This document shows, one piece after another, positions 8,963 through 16,340 of a stretch of DNA of 64,000 bases; position 1 is the stretch's first letter; every line of letters starts with the position of its first letter. Origin of the DNA: Paenibacillus rhizosphaerae (GTDB taxonomy: Bacteria > Bacillota > Bacilli > Paenibacillales > Paenibacillaceae); assembly GCF_014192015.1 (NCBI RefSeq), contig NZ_JACHXJ010000004.1:248001-312000 (forward strand), given 5' to 3'. Below the pieces are notes generated by a model. The model did no database searches. It was not told the DNA's origin and was given only the letters and a program-made list of their open reading frames with translations. A program made the translations under genes and the position numbers.

Positions 8963-9700
8963 ATGAAGAGGGGGATGAAAGGCATGCCGGAGTTCCAGGA
9001 ATACGGTTGGAATGTTCAATATCTTGGACTGACCGATGAGGTGCTCGCCCATGCGGAGCTCACCAAGGACCCGCTGTACCGTAAAATTCCCCAGGACCGC
9101 CTGGCCTATTATGTGGACAGGTCGCTCCAAAGGGGCAGGGAAGCGGCCCAGGCCTGCCGGGGCATGTCCATCCGGGAGCTGTACCGCCGCGAAGGGCTCC
9201 ACTACGAAATCACCGATCGCTCCGGTACGTTCCATCACCTCTCTCTGCGGGCGCAGATCGATTTCACCAAAACGCCGCCGGAGGTGGTCGTATACGCCGC
9301 ATCCCTCCGCGGCATGGCTGATGCGTACCGGGCGGTCATGAGCCTTGGAGAACAGGCGCAGCGTTCTTCATCCTCACAGGACGATGAGCTGGAGCGGCTG
9401 GTCGATATCCACCTGGCGCATGAATTTTTTCACTATGTGGAGTATCGGGCCGGACAGTTTACGAACGACATGCTGGAGCCGGTCGAGGTGTTCCGGCTGG
9501 GCAGGCGGCTGGTGAAGCGTTCGAGCATCGTCCAGTGCAGCGAAATCGCGGCCCACGCCTTTTGTAAGGAGATGATGGGCTTGCCCTTCCTGCCGAACGT
9601 GCTGGACTACGCCTTCCTGCTTCAAACCGGCTCATTAAGCGAAGAGGCCTTTAGCCGGGAAGTCGAGGTGTGGAAGAGCGGCCGTGCGGCGGCGTTGTGA
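8963..9700 (+). CDS. uncharacterised protein with HEFFH putative zinc-binding motif
   Basis: 245-residue soluble protein; I do not recognise a named family. Residues 153-157 are HEFFH inside the helix LAHEFFHYVEYRAG, matching the zinc-metallopeptidase HExxH pattern, and 37 residues later a second helix carries SEIAAHAF with Glu194 placed like the third zinc ligand of gluzincins. The spacing fits a minigluzincin-like fold, but proteolysis is unproven. ATG 8963 has AAAGGATAGG upstream; ATG 8984 (with GAGGGGG upstream) is an alternative. It follows HyuA by 40 bases and is probably the last gene of that operon, since an extended -10 promoter follows it. It could be a small-substrate hydrolase of the pathway or a structural metalloprotein. 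Confidence 0.6.
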   Translation: MKRGMKGMPEFQEYGWNVQYLGLTDEVLAHAELTKDPLYRKIPQDRLAYYVDRSLQRGREAAQACRGMSIRELYRREGLHYEITDRSGTFHHLSLRAQIDFTKTPPEVVVYAASLRGMADAYRAVMSLGEQAQRSSSSQDDELERLVDIHLAHEFFHYVEYRAGQFTNDMLEPVEVFRLGRRLVKRSSIVQCSEIAAHAFCKEMMGLPFLPNVLDYAFLLQTGSLSEEAFSREVEVWKSGRAAAL

Positions 9701-9728
9701 CATCGTTTTCTAAATACCTTCCCTTGTA

Positions 9729-9737
9729 TGATATAAT
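9729..9737 (+). promoter_or_regulatory. extended -10 promoter of the RpiR gene
   Basis: TGATATAAT is a perfect extended -10 element (TGn plus TATAAT). No good -35 box is seen at the usual distance, which is common for extended -10 promoters. It starts 65 bases before the preferred rpiR start. Confidence 0.6.
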
Positions 9738-9801
9738 GGGGTTTGCTAGCGGGGGTTACCGGATTAGCTATTTTCCCACAGGTAGGTCAGGAGGAGGTCA
9801 C

Positions 9802-10662
9802 ATGTCTTCACAGGTTCCGGCCGTCATCGCCAAAATCGTATCGCAAACCCAAAAGTTAACCTACGGCGAAAATCAAATCGCCAACTTTGTCATTCATAAT
9901 CCGGAGTTTATTACCCGCAACACCATCACGGCGATTGCGAATGAGATCGGCGTGTCCGAGACGAGCATTAACCGCTTCTGCAAAAAGGTCGGCTTCAAAG
10001 GCTTCAACGACTTCAAGATTGCCTTTGCCCAGGACGCGTTCTACCGGGATATGCAGGCGAAGAAGAAAGAAAGACGCGAGATCAATCCCATTGATGCGCT
10101 CGCTTTGGATTATAATGAGCTGATCGTGAACACGTCTGCGCTCGTGACGGAGGAGCAACTCAACCAGGTCGTAGATCTGCTGAAAAGTGCCCGCCGGATC
10201 GTTGTCATCGGATTGTTCGATTCGTTTTTGGCGGCTATGGCGCTCCGCAACCGGCTGGCGATTATCGGCATGATGGCGGAAGCCATCAACGACAGCAGGG
10301 AAATGAAGATCGCCGCCTCCCAGTGCGGTCCGGACGATGTGGTCATCGCTTTCTCCCGTTCGGGTTCAACGAGGGAAATTATCGATGCGGTATCCATCGC
10401 GCGGGTCAATCAGGCGAGGGTGGTCGCCATTACCTGCTACGACGCTTCGCCGATTACGGAGAACGCGGCTGTCGATATTATCGTTCCGGATAAAATATCC
10501 GTCAATAACAGCGCCTTTATGTCCAATCATATTACGTTCCTGTTCGTGGTCGATCTGATCATGAGCGTGTTTATTTCCTCGGATAAAAAGTATTTGAAAA
10601 AGAAGCTGGACAGCGAAGGCCTTCTGGCCAGCGACCAGTCGATCACGAATTATTTTTTGTAA
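9802..10662 (+). CDS. MurR/RpiR family transcriptional regulator
   Basis: 286-residue regulator. The N-terminal HTH_6 domain covers about residues 1-77 with the recognition region NEIGVSETSINRFCKKVGFKGFNDFK. The C-terminal SIS domain (about 115-255) contains the sugar-phosphate binding FSRSGSTREIIDA motif. The frame is open further upstream, but ATG 9802 has AGGAGGAGGT seven bases before it and gives the normal family length. RpiR proteins sense phosphosugars; the next genes are two Gfo/Idh oxidoreductases, an isomerase and NagB/NagA-like enzymes, so the effector is probably an amino-sugar phosphate intermediate. It might also control the upstream HyuA operon. Confidence 0.9.
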   Translation: MSSQVPAVIAKIVSQTQKLTYGENQIANFVIHNPEFITRNTITAIANEIGVSETSINRFCKKVGFKGFNDFKIAFAQDAFYRDMQAKKKERREINPIDALALDYNELIVNTSALVTEEQLNQVVDLLKSARRIVVIGLFDSFLAAMALRNRLAIIGMMAEAINDSREMKIAASQCGPDDVVIAFSRSGSTREIIDAVSIARVNQARVVAITCYDASPITENAAVDIIVPDKISVNNSAFMSNHITFLFVVDLIMSVFISSDKKYLKKKLDSEGLLASDQSITNYFL

Positions 10663-10666
10663 GCAG

Positions 10667-10702
10667 AGCGTTTCCTGCCGGGGGGCAGGGGGCGCTTTTT
10701 TT
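10667..10702 (+). terminator. intrinsic terminator after rpiR
   Basis: Stem AGCGTTTCCTGCC with GGCAGGGGGCGCT (three T-G pairs), GGGG loop, then a seven-T run. It separates the regulator from the sugar cluster. Confidence 0.8.
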
Positions 10703-10856
10703 GTTGCCTTACGGTCAAGTCCCGGAGAGCGCTGTCATATACATCTTTACGGATTCATCTTCGATCCTGCGGATGACGCCAAAGTTGTGCGCAAAGCCGC
10801 AGAATGGGCGATTGGCCGTGGAGACGGGTCCCACTAGAATGGGGTTGTAAACTTAA

Positions 10857-10869
10857 GGTGGATCCCACC
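10857..10869. promoter_or_regulatory. candidate operator or leader hairpin before the Gfo/Idh cluster
   Basis: Inverted repeat GGTGG-ATC-CCACC lies directly in front of the GGGAGGAG ribosome binding site of the first Gfo/Idh gene. It could be a repressor site or could mask the ribosome binding site; the evidence is only the symmetry. Confidence 0.25.
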
Positions 10870-10883
10870 GGGAGGAGATTGGT

Positions 10884-11909
10884 ATGAGCCAAAAAATGCG
10901 GTTTGCCATTATTGGGGCCGGGGTGATTGCCCCCCTGCACGCCAGAGCCATCGTGAGCCATCCGGAGGCGGAGCTGGCGGCGGTTGTCGATGCCGTTCCG
11001 GAAAAAGCGGCAAAAATAGCAGAGGAATTCGGGGCGGCCCATGTATATACGGATACCCGGCAAATGCTGCAGGAGTGTGACGTGGACGCCGTCTGCATCT
11101 GCGTGCCCAGTGGAGGCCACCGGGATGCCACCGTCGCGGCCGCGGAGGCGGGCAAGCACGTGCTGTGCGAAAAGCCCCTCGGCATTACCAAGGCGGATAT
11201 GGACGAGATGATCGAAGCCTGCCGGAGCCATGGCGTCAAGCTGGCCACCGTATTCCAGAAACGCACCACGCCGCATGCGCTACTGACCAAAAAGGCCATT
11301 AACGAAGGCAAGCTTGGCAAGTTAGTGCTGGGGGACGCCTACTTAAAGTACTACCGCAGCCCGGAATATTACAAAAGCGCCGGATGGCGCGGAACATGGG
11401 CCATTGACGGGGGCGGCGCCCTCATGAATCAGGGGGTGCACGGCATTGACATCATCCGCTGGATGATGGGAGAAGTAGATAGCGTCTTTGCCTACACGGC
11501 TCCGTTAATTCGTGACATCGAGGTGGAGGATACAGCGGTTGCGGTTTTGAAATATAAGAATGGGGCGTTTGGGGTCATCCAGGGAACGACATCGGTGAAT
11601 CCCGGCCAGGAGCCGCGTTTTGAAATTCACGGCGAGCACGGCACGATCATTTACGGAGACAGCGGTTTTAAAGTATGGAAAACGGTCGACGGTGATACAG
11701 CCCCGCTCGTGTCGGAAGGCTCCGCCGAAGGCGCGGACGACCCGAATGCCATTTCTTCCGACGGGCACTACATTCTGATCGACGACCTGATTCAGGCGGT
11801 GCGGGAGGATCGCGAGCCGCTCATTTCGGGAGAGGAAGCGAGGAAATCGGTGGACTTGATCCTAGCCATTTACGAGTCCTCGCGTACGGGCAAGGAAATC
11901 AAATTGTAG
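10884..11909 (+). CDS. Gfo/Idh/MocA family oxidoreductase
   Basis: 341-residue NAD(P)-dependent sugar or polyol dehydrogenase. The N-terminal Rossmann fold has AIIGAGVIAPLHARAI, and CEKPLGIT carries the family Glu-Lys-Pro that positions the nicotinamide and catalytic Lys. The C-terminal beta-sheet domain includes GGGALMNQGVHGIDIIRWMMG, whose second His/Asp pair is typical of the substrate pocket. GGGAGGAG precedes the ATG. First gene of a six-gene run; with the second Gfo/Idh protein it probably oxidises or reduces the sugar ring (for example to a 3-keto derivative) before isomerisation. The substrate is not predictable from sequence alone. Confidence 0.88.
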   Translation: MSQKMRFAIIGAGVIAPLHARAIVSHPEAELAAVVDAVPEKAAKIAEEFGAAHVYTDTRQMLQECDVDAVCICVPSGGHRDATVAAAEAGKHVLCEKPLGITKADMDEMIEACRSHGVKLATVFQKRTTPHALLTKKAINEGKLGKLVLGDAYLKYYRSPEYYKSAGWRGTWAIDGGGALMNQGVHGIDIIRWMMGEVDSVFAYTAPLIRDIEVEDTAVAVLKYKNGAFGVIQGTTSVNPGQEPRFEIHGEHGTIIYGDSGFKVWKTVDGDTAPLVSEGSAEGADDPNAISSDGHYILIDDLIQAVREDREPLISGEEARKSVDLILAIYESSRTGKEIKL

Positions 11910-11929
11910 GAAGAGGCGATAAGCGAAAA

Positions 11930-12868
11930 ATGAGTACAGAAGAGCTGAAGATCGCAATCATTGGCCTGGACACGTCGCATGCACCGCTCTTTGCGGAGCT
12001 GCTGAACAACCCGGATCACCCGCACCACGTGCGCGGCGGGAAAGTGACGGCCGCCTATCCGGGCGGATCGCCGGATTTTGAATTGAGTATCGGGCGGGTG
12101 GATAAATTCACGGCTGAAGTCAGGGACAACAGCGGCGTCCCCATCGTCCAGAGCATCCAGGAGGCAGCCGAAAATGCCGATGCTATCCTGCTGCTCTCGG
12201 TGGACGGGCGCGTGCACTTGGAGCAGTTTCGGCAGATCGTTTCATATGGAAAGCCGGTTTTTATCGACAAGCCGTTTGCCGTCACGACCCGTGACGCTAA
12301 GGCGATCTACCGGCTGGCGCAGGAGCACGGAATTCCGCTCATGAGCTGCTCCTCCGTCCGCTGGTCGGAAGGCCTGGGCCGGGCGCTGGATTCAGCCGAT
12401 CAGGGGAGCATTATCGGCGTGGATACCTACGGCCCCATGGAGCTGCAGCCGACGCAGCCGGGCTTTTACTGGTACGGCATCCATGCCGCTGATATGCTGT
12501 ACCGCAGCATGGGCAAGGGGTGTAAAGAGGTCACGGTCACCACGAATGCTGACCATGATCTCGCCGTAGGCGTATGGGAGGACGGCCGGGTCGGAACACT
12601 GCGCGGCAACCGGAAGGGCAACCGCCGTTTCGGCGCCCTGATTCACCGTGAGCAGGGGACCGAGCATGTCGACGTGTATGCGGACGGCAAGCCGTATTAT
12701 GCCAGCATGATGGAAGAAGTGATCCGCATGTTCCAAACGGGCGCCGCTCCGATCGACTTGACGGAGACGCTGGAAGTCATCGCTTTTCTGGAGGCGGCCA
12801 ACGAAAGCCGGGAGACCGGCAGGACCGTGAAGCTGGATACGGGTATCAGCCCGGTTGCCAGCTCCTGA
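11930..12868 (+). CDS. Gfo/Idh/MocA-like oxidoreductase, shorter paralogue
   Basis: 312-residue member of the same superfamily. The N-terminal AIIGLDTSHAPLFAELLN replaces the canonical GxGxxG with GLDTSH, and FIDKPFAVT supplies the usual Lys-Pro. The GLDTSH type is found in a divergent Gfo/Idh branch whose cofactor use is not well established. The second half retains the His-Ala-Ala-Asp (IHAADMLYRSMG) helix. It begins 20 bases after the first Gfo/Idh gene with GAGGCGATAAG upstream, so the two are co-transcribed and may act in succession on one sugar. Confidence 0.82.
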   Translation: MSTEELKIAIIGLDTSHAPLFAELLNNPDHPHHVRGGKVTAAYPGGSPDFELSIGRVDKFTAEVRDNSGVPIVQSIQEAAENADAILLLSVDGRVHLEQFRQIVSYGKPVFIDKPFAVTTRDAKAIYRLAQEHGIPLMSCSSVRWSEGLGRALDSADQGSIIGVDTYGPMELQPTQPGFYWYGIHAADMLYRSMGKGCKEVTVTTNADHDLAVGVWEDGRVGTLRGNRKGNRRFGALIHREQGTEHVDVYADGKPYYASMMEEVIRMFQTGAAPIDLTETLEVIAFLEAANESRETGRTVKLDTGISPVASS

Positions 12869-12903
12869 TTTTGCCGCTTGATGAAAGGAGGGGAAAGGGC
12901 GAC

Positions 12904-13800
12904 ATGAATGCGGCTTTTCAACTGGGCGTCATTACCGACGAAATCTCCCAGGACATCACCGATGCGATCCGGATTGCCCGCAGGTACGGGCTGGCCGCAC
13001 TGGAGCTGCGCTCCGTGGATGGGGAGCAGCTGTACCGGCTAAGCGATTCGCGCATTGAGGAGATCGGTGCGGCGATCCGCGCGGCTGGCCTGAAGGTCAG
13101 CGGCTTATCCGCCCCGGTGTTTAAATGCAATCTTCGAAATGCAGAAGAAGTAGCCGAACACCGGGGAATTTTGACCCGTTATGCGGAATTGGCGCAGCGG
13201 CTCGGCACCCGGTATGTACGCGGCTTCAGCTTCTGGGCCGAAGGCCCGCTGGAGGAGGCGTATGACGACATCGTCCGGGAATTAAAGGGCGTGGTGCCGA
13301 TATTGGAGCAGCATGGCGTCATTTACGCGCTGGAAGCGGATCCGGCGGTCTACGCCTCCAATGCGGCCAAGGCCGCGTCGCTGATCCGGGCGGTGGATTC
13401 TCCTTATTTGCAAGGATTGTATGACCCGGGGAACGATCTGTGGGACCCGGACGAGGAGATCCCTTACCCTGACGGCTACGAAGCTTTGCGGGAGCGGATC
13501 TGCCACATCCACCTGAAGGATGCGGTGAAGCAGGGAGATCATACCGAAGCGGTGGCGGTTGGAAAAGGCCAGGTAGATTACGCCGGCCTGCTGCACCGCC
13601 TGGTGCAAGAAGGGTATGACGGCTATTTGGTGGTCGAAACCCACTACAGGCTCCAATCGAGCCTGACGGAAGAGCAGCTCAAACGCCCGGCCGGATATGC
13701 CTTTTCCGAGGGAGGGGAAGAGGCGACCATTGACTGCCTGAATTCCTTGTTTGAGCTGCTGGAGCGGAGTTCCATTTCAATAAGCAAGAGCGGTTTGTAA
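12904..13800 (+). CDS. sugar phosphate isomerase/epimerase, AP endonuclease 2-like TIM barrel
   Basis: 298-residue xylose-isomerase-like TIM barrel. Metal-binding features seen: YALEADPAVYASNA (Glu), GLYDPGNDLW (Asp), HIHLKDA (His-x-His) and VVETHY (Glu), which match the four-ligand divalent metal site of the family. An in-frame TTG lies at 12871, but ATG 12904 has AAAGGAGGGG ten bases upstream and gives the normal start GVITDEISQD, found in many Gfo/Idh-linked isomerases. It is probably an isomerase or epimerase, or a 3-keto-sugar lyase/hydratase as described for some relatives, acting on the product of the flanking oxidoreductases. Confidence 0.85.
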   Translation: MNAAFQLGVITDEISQDITDAIRIARRYGLAALELRSVDGEQLYRLSDSRIEEIGAAIRAAGLKVSGLSAPVFKCNLRNAEEVAEHRGILTRYAELAQRLGTRYVRGFSFWAEGPLEEAYDDIVRELKGVVPILEQHGVIYALEADPAVYASNAAKAASLIRAVDSPYLQGLYDPGNDLWDPDEEIPYPDGYEALRERICHIHLKDAVKQGDHTEAVAVGKGQVDYAGLLHRLVQEGYDGYLVVETHYRLQSSLTEEQLKRPAGYAFSEGGEEATIDCLNSLFELLERSSISISKSGL

Positions 13801-13821
13801 TTCAATGGAGGAGGAATGATC

Positions 13822-14595
13822 ATGCCCAGTCCCCGTTTGGCGGAGAAAAAGTGGTGGAAGGACCGTCTTCAGGTCCGGCAGTACGCGTCGAGAGACGAGA
13901 TGGGAAGAGCGGCGGCAGCCGATGTCTCCCAAGCAATGAAGGCGATCCTGGCAGACCAGGGCAGCCTGCGGATCGTGTTTGCCGCGGCTCCGTCGCAGAA
14001 CGAGCTGCTGGACTATCTCGCAGCGGATAAAGATATCGAGTGGAGCCGGGTGACCGCGTTTCACATGGACGAATATATCGGACTGGACGAAGATGCTCCC
14101 CAGCGGTTCAGCACTTTTCTGGATACCCGGCTGTTCTCCCGGGTCCGCCCGGGAACCGTCCACCTGATCGACGGCTCCGCCAATCCCGCCGCGGAGTGTG
14201 AGCGGTATGCGGCGCTGCTGCAGGAAGCCCCGATCGACATTGTCTGCCTCGGCATCGGGGAGAACGGCCATTTAGCCTTTAACGATCCGCCGGTGGCCGA
14301 TTTCAACGACCCGAAGACGGTAAAAATCGTCGAGCTCGACGACATGTGCCGGGAACAGCAGGTTCGGGACGGCTGTTTTGACCGGTTCCGGGAGGTGCCC
14401 GAAACGGCGATGACGCTGACGATCCCTACGCTGCTCTCCGGCGGCCGCCTGTTCTGCATCGTGCCGGGACCGACGAAGCGCAGCGCGGTGACGCAGACAC
14501 TGGAGGGACCGATCACGACCGCCTGCCCGGCTTCCATTTTGCGGGAGCATCCGAACTGTACGTTATACCTGGATCGGGATTCGTATGGAGGCTGA
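13822..14595 (+). CDS. glucosamine-6-phosphate deaminase-like protein (NagB family)
   Basis: 257-residue NagB/SIS-like isomerase-deaminase. Seen: AFHMDEYIGL with Asp83, the family base, and GIGENGHLAFND with Asn148, His150 and Asp155. In classical NagB the last acidic position is Glu; here it is Asp, and the preceding motif is ENGH rather than VDGH or RNGH. This marks a divergent branch, so it may process a different amino-sugar phosphate. ATG 13822 is preferred over ATG 13816 because GGAGGAGGA then sits at proper spacing. It overlaps the next gene by 11 bases, implying coupled expression with the deacetylase. Confidence 0.8.
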   Translation: MPSPRLAEKKWWKDRLQVRQYASRDEMGRAAAADVSQAMKAILADQGSLRIVFAAAPSQNELLDYLAADKDIEWSRVTAFHMDEYIGLDEDAPQRFSTFLDTRLFSRVRPGTVHLIDGSANPAAECERYAALLQEAPIDIVCLGIGENGHLAFNDPPVADFNDPKTVKIVELDDMCREQQVRDGCFDRFREVPETAMTLTIPTLLSGGRLFCIVPGPTKRSAVTQTLEGPITTACPASILREHPNCTLYLDRDSYGG

Positions 14596-15856
14596 CCGCG
14601 GCGGCATGGATCCCACGGCAGCAGGCGGCCGTGACGCCCTGATCCGGCTGGAGGGCATCCATGCCCTGACCCGGGAGCATATCCGGCTCACCCTGGCAGG
14701 TGGGGTGATTGCCGGGTACGAGGTGCTCGGGACACCGGAAGAGGCAGAGCGCCGGCGGGTTGCCGGGGCACAGGCGGGCGAGCAGGAGCTGCCCCTGATC
14801 GGACCGGGACTTGTCGATCTGCAGATCAACGGGTATGCGGGGCTGGACCTCAACACGCATCCGCTGCAGGCGGACACCGTCCGGCAGTTAAACGAGAGGC
14901 TGTGGGCGGAGGGTGTCACCTCGTATTTGCCCACGCTGATTACGAACAGCGATGAGGCGCTGCGCAGCGGACTCGGCACGATTGCCGAAGTGTGCGAAAC
15001 GGACGCTAATCATAATATGGCGGGAATTCACCTGGAGGGGCCGTTTATCTCCCCGGAAGATGGGCCGAGAGGAGCCCATGACGCCCAGTATGTCAGAGCG
15101 CCGGACTGGGAGCTGTTCCAGTCCTGGCAGGAGGCTGCCGGAGGGCGGATCCGGATCGTCACGGTCTCGCCGGAGTGGCCGGAGGCCGTGGACTTTATCG
15201 AGCGGTGCACGGGCAGCGGCGTGCTGGTCTCGATCGGCCACACCGCGGCCAACTCGGCCCAAATCCAGGCGGCCGTTCAAGCCGGGGCGCGCATGTCCAC
15301 ACACCTGGGCAACGGCGCTCACCCGGTGCTGCCCCGCCACCCGAACTACATATGGGATCAGCTGGCGGAAGAGCCCTTGTGGGCGAGCGTGATTGCGGAC
15401 GGCTTTCACCTGCCGGACGCTTTTCTTCGCGTCGCCGCCAAGGTAAAGGGCGAGCGGCTGATCCTGGTCAGCGATGCCGTCAGCTTCGGCGGAATGCCGC
15501 CCGGCACGTACGACACGCATATCGGCGGCCGCGTCACGCTGACGCCGGCAGGGCGGCTGCACCTGGCCGGGCAGCCCGCGCTGCTTGCGGGCTCGGCGCT
15601 GCCGCTCACCGCCGGCATCGCGCACCTCGCGGAGCGGGCCATCGCAAGCCTCGGCGAGGCGTGGGCGATGGCCTCGGTGCGCCCCGCGGGCCTGCTCGGC
15701 CTGCCCGCGGCCCAGGGCCTGGCGCCCGGCGCGCCCGCGGACGTGGCGCTCTTCACCAAGGATGCGGCGGGCATCCGCATCCTTCGCATCTACAAGCGCG
15801 GGCAGCTGAAGTACGACGCCCGCGACGCGCAGCCCAATATACAGCCTCAGGCTTAG
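14585..15856 (+). CDS. N-acetylglucosamine-6-phosphate deacetylase-like amidohydrolase (NagA family)
   Basis: 423-residue TIM-barrel amidohydrolase. Recognisable sites: GPGLVDLQINGYAGLDLN after the first beta domain, GIHLEGPFIS (metal-binding Glu), SIGHTAA (His), MSTHLGNG (His) and LVSDA (catalytic Asp). The usual THLFNAM is altered to THLGNGAHP, and with the NagB variant next door this suggests a related but distinct substrate. The first ATG overlaps the preceding gene; an internal ATG at 14606 is possible. GC content is very high near 15.6-15.85 kb. Expected role: deacetylation of an N-acetyl-amino sugar phosphate before deamination. Confidence 0.85.
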   Translation: MEADRGGMDPTAAGGRDALIRLEGIHALTREHIRLTLAGGVIAGYEVLGTPEEAERRRVAGAQAGEQELPLIGPGLVDLQINGYAGLDLNTHPLQADTVRQLNERLWAEGVTSYLPTLITNSDEALRSGLGTIAEVCETDANHNMAGIHLEGPFISPEDGPRGAHDAQYVRAPDWELFQSWQEAAGGRIRIVTVSPEWPEAVDFIERCTGSGVLVSIGHTAANSAQIQAAVQAGARMSTHLGNGAHPVLPRHPNYIWDQLAEEPLWASVIADGFHLPDAFLRVAAKVKGERLILVSDAVSFGGMPPGTYDTHIGGRVTLTPAGRLHLAGQPALLAGSALPLTAGIAHLAERAIASLGEAWAMASVRPAGLLGLPAAQGLAPGAPADVALFTKDAAGIRILRIYKRGQLKYDARDAQPNIQPQA

Positions 15857-15877
15857 CGCGGGCTGACTAAAACATCG

Positions 15878-15915
15878 AACCCCCGCCCGGATACGAAGTC
15901 CGGGTGGGGGTTTTT
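15878..15915 (+). terminator. strong intrinsic terminator of the amino-sugar cluster
   Basis: Fourteen-base stem AACCCCCGCCCGGA with TCCGGGTGGGGGTT (one mismatch-like C-T step bridged by G-C pairs), seven-base loop, then five Ts. Confidence 0.85.
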
Positions 15916-16177
15916 ACTTACCCACATGTGATGGACGGCAGGCCCTGCACTGAACTGAACAAGGGAGCCGGGTGTGGAAGAAGGTTAATGGAACAAGATT
16001 AATGCTGTGAAAGATATGAGTTAGGCAAGGAACTACCCCGATTGATTGGAATTTTTGGGCAGATTGCTAATAGGATGGTTATTTCATGTGATTAATTTTT
16101 GTCTGCTACTCGTCATAACTCCAATCTCGACCCAGCGGAGTGGGCGGAATCGATCTGGAGAAGCGGAGCGGTCGCCT

Positions 16178-16230
16178 TTGTCTTTGGATTTCACCCTTGT
16201 TATGTTTCCGGTGAAGAAATCCAAAGACAA
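16178..16230. repeat. long inverted repeat, possible dispersed palindromic element
   Basis: Perfect 15-base arms TTGTCTTTGGATTTC (16178-16192) and its complement (16216-16230) around a 23-base centre. The symmetry continues imperfectly outwards to roughly 16150 and 16255. There is no T run, so it is not a standard terminator. Its length and position between convergent genes suggest a dispersed REP/BIME-like or MITE-derived unit. Confidence 0.6.
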
Positions 16231-16340
16231 CAGCGATCGGAAGAACGATCCGTACACGGAGCGTCCATGCGAGCGCCGAAGTACCGGATTTAACCTGCAC
16301 CAACGCTGCCCGCCGCCCAGCCTGCCCGCCATCACTTCCC

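Larger units (their letters stand above)
15857..16340. other. intergenic region, 484 bases, convergent genes
   Basis: Lies between two convergent genes. Holds the terminator at 15878-15915 and a long inverted repeat centred near 16204 (listed separately). Small open frames in this stretch have no ribosome binding sites or recognisable products. No terminator for the leftward AraC gene is obvious apart from the inverted repeat. Confidence 0.5.
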
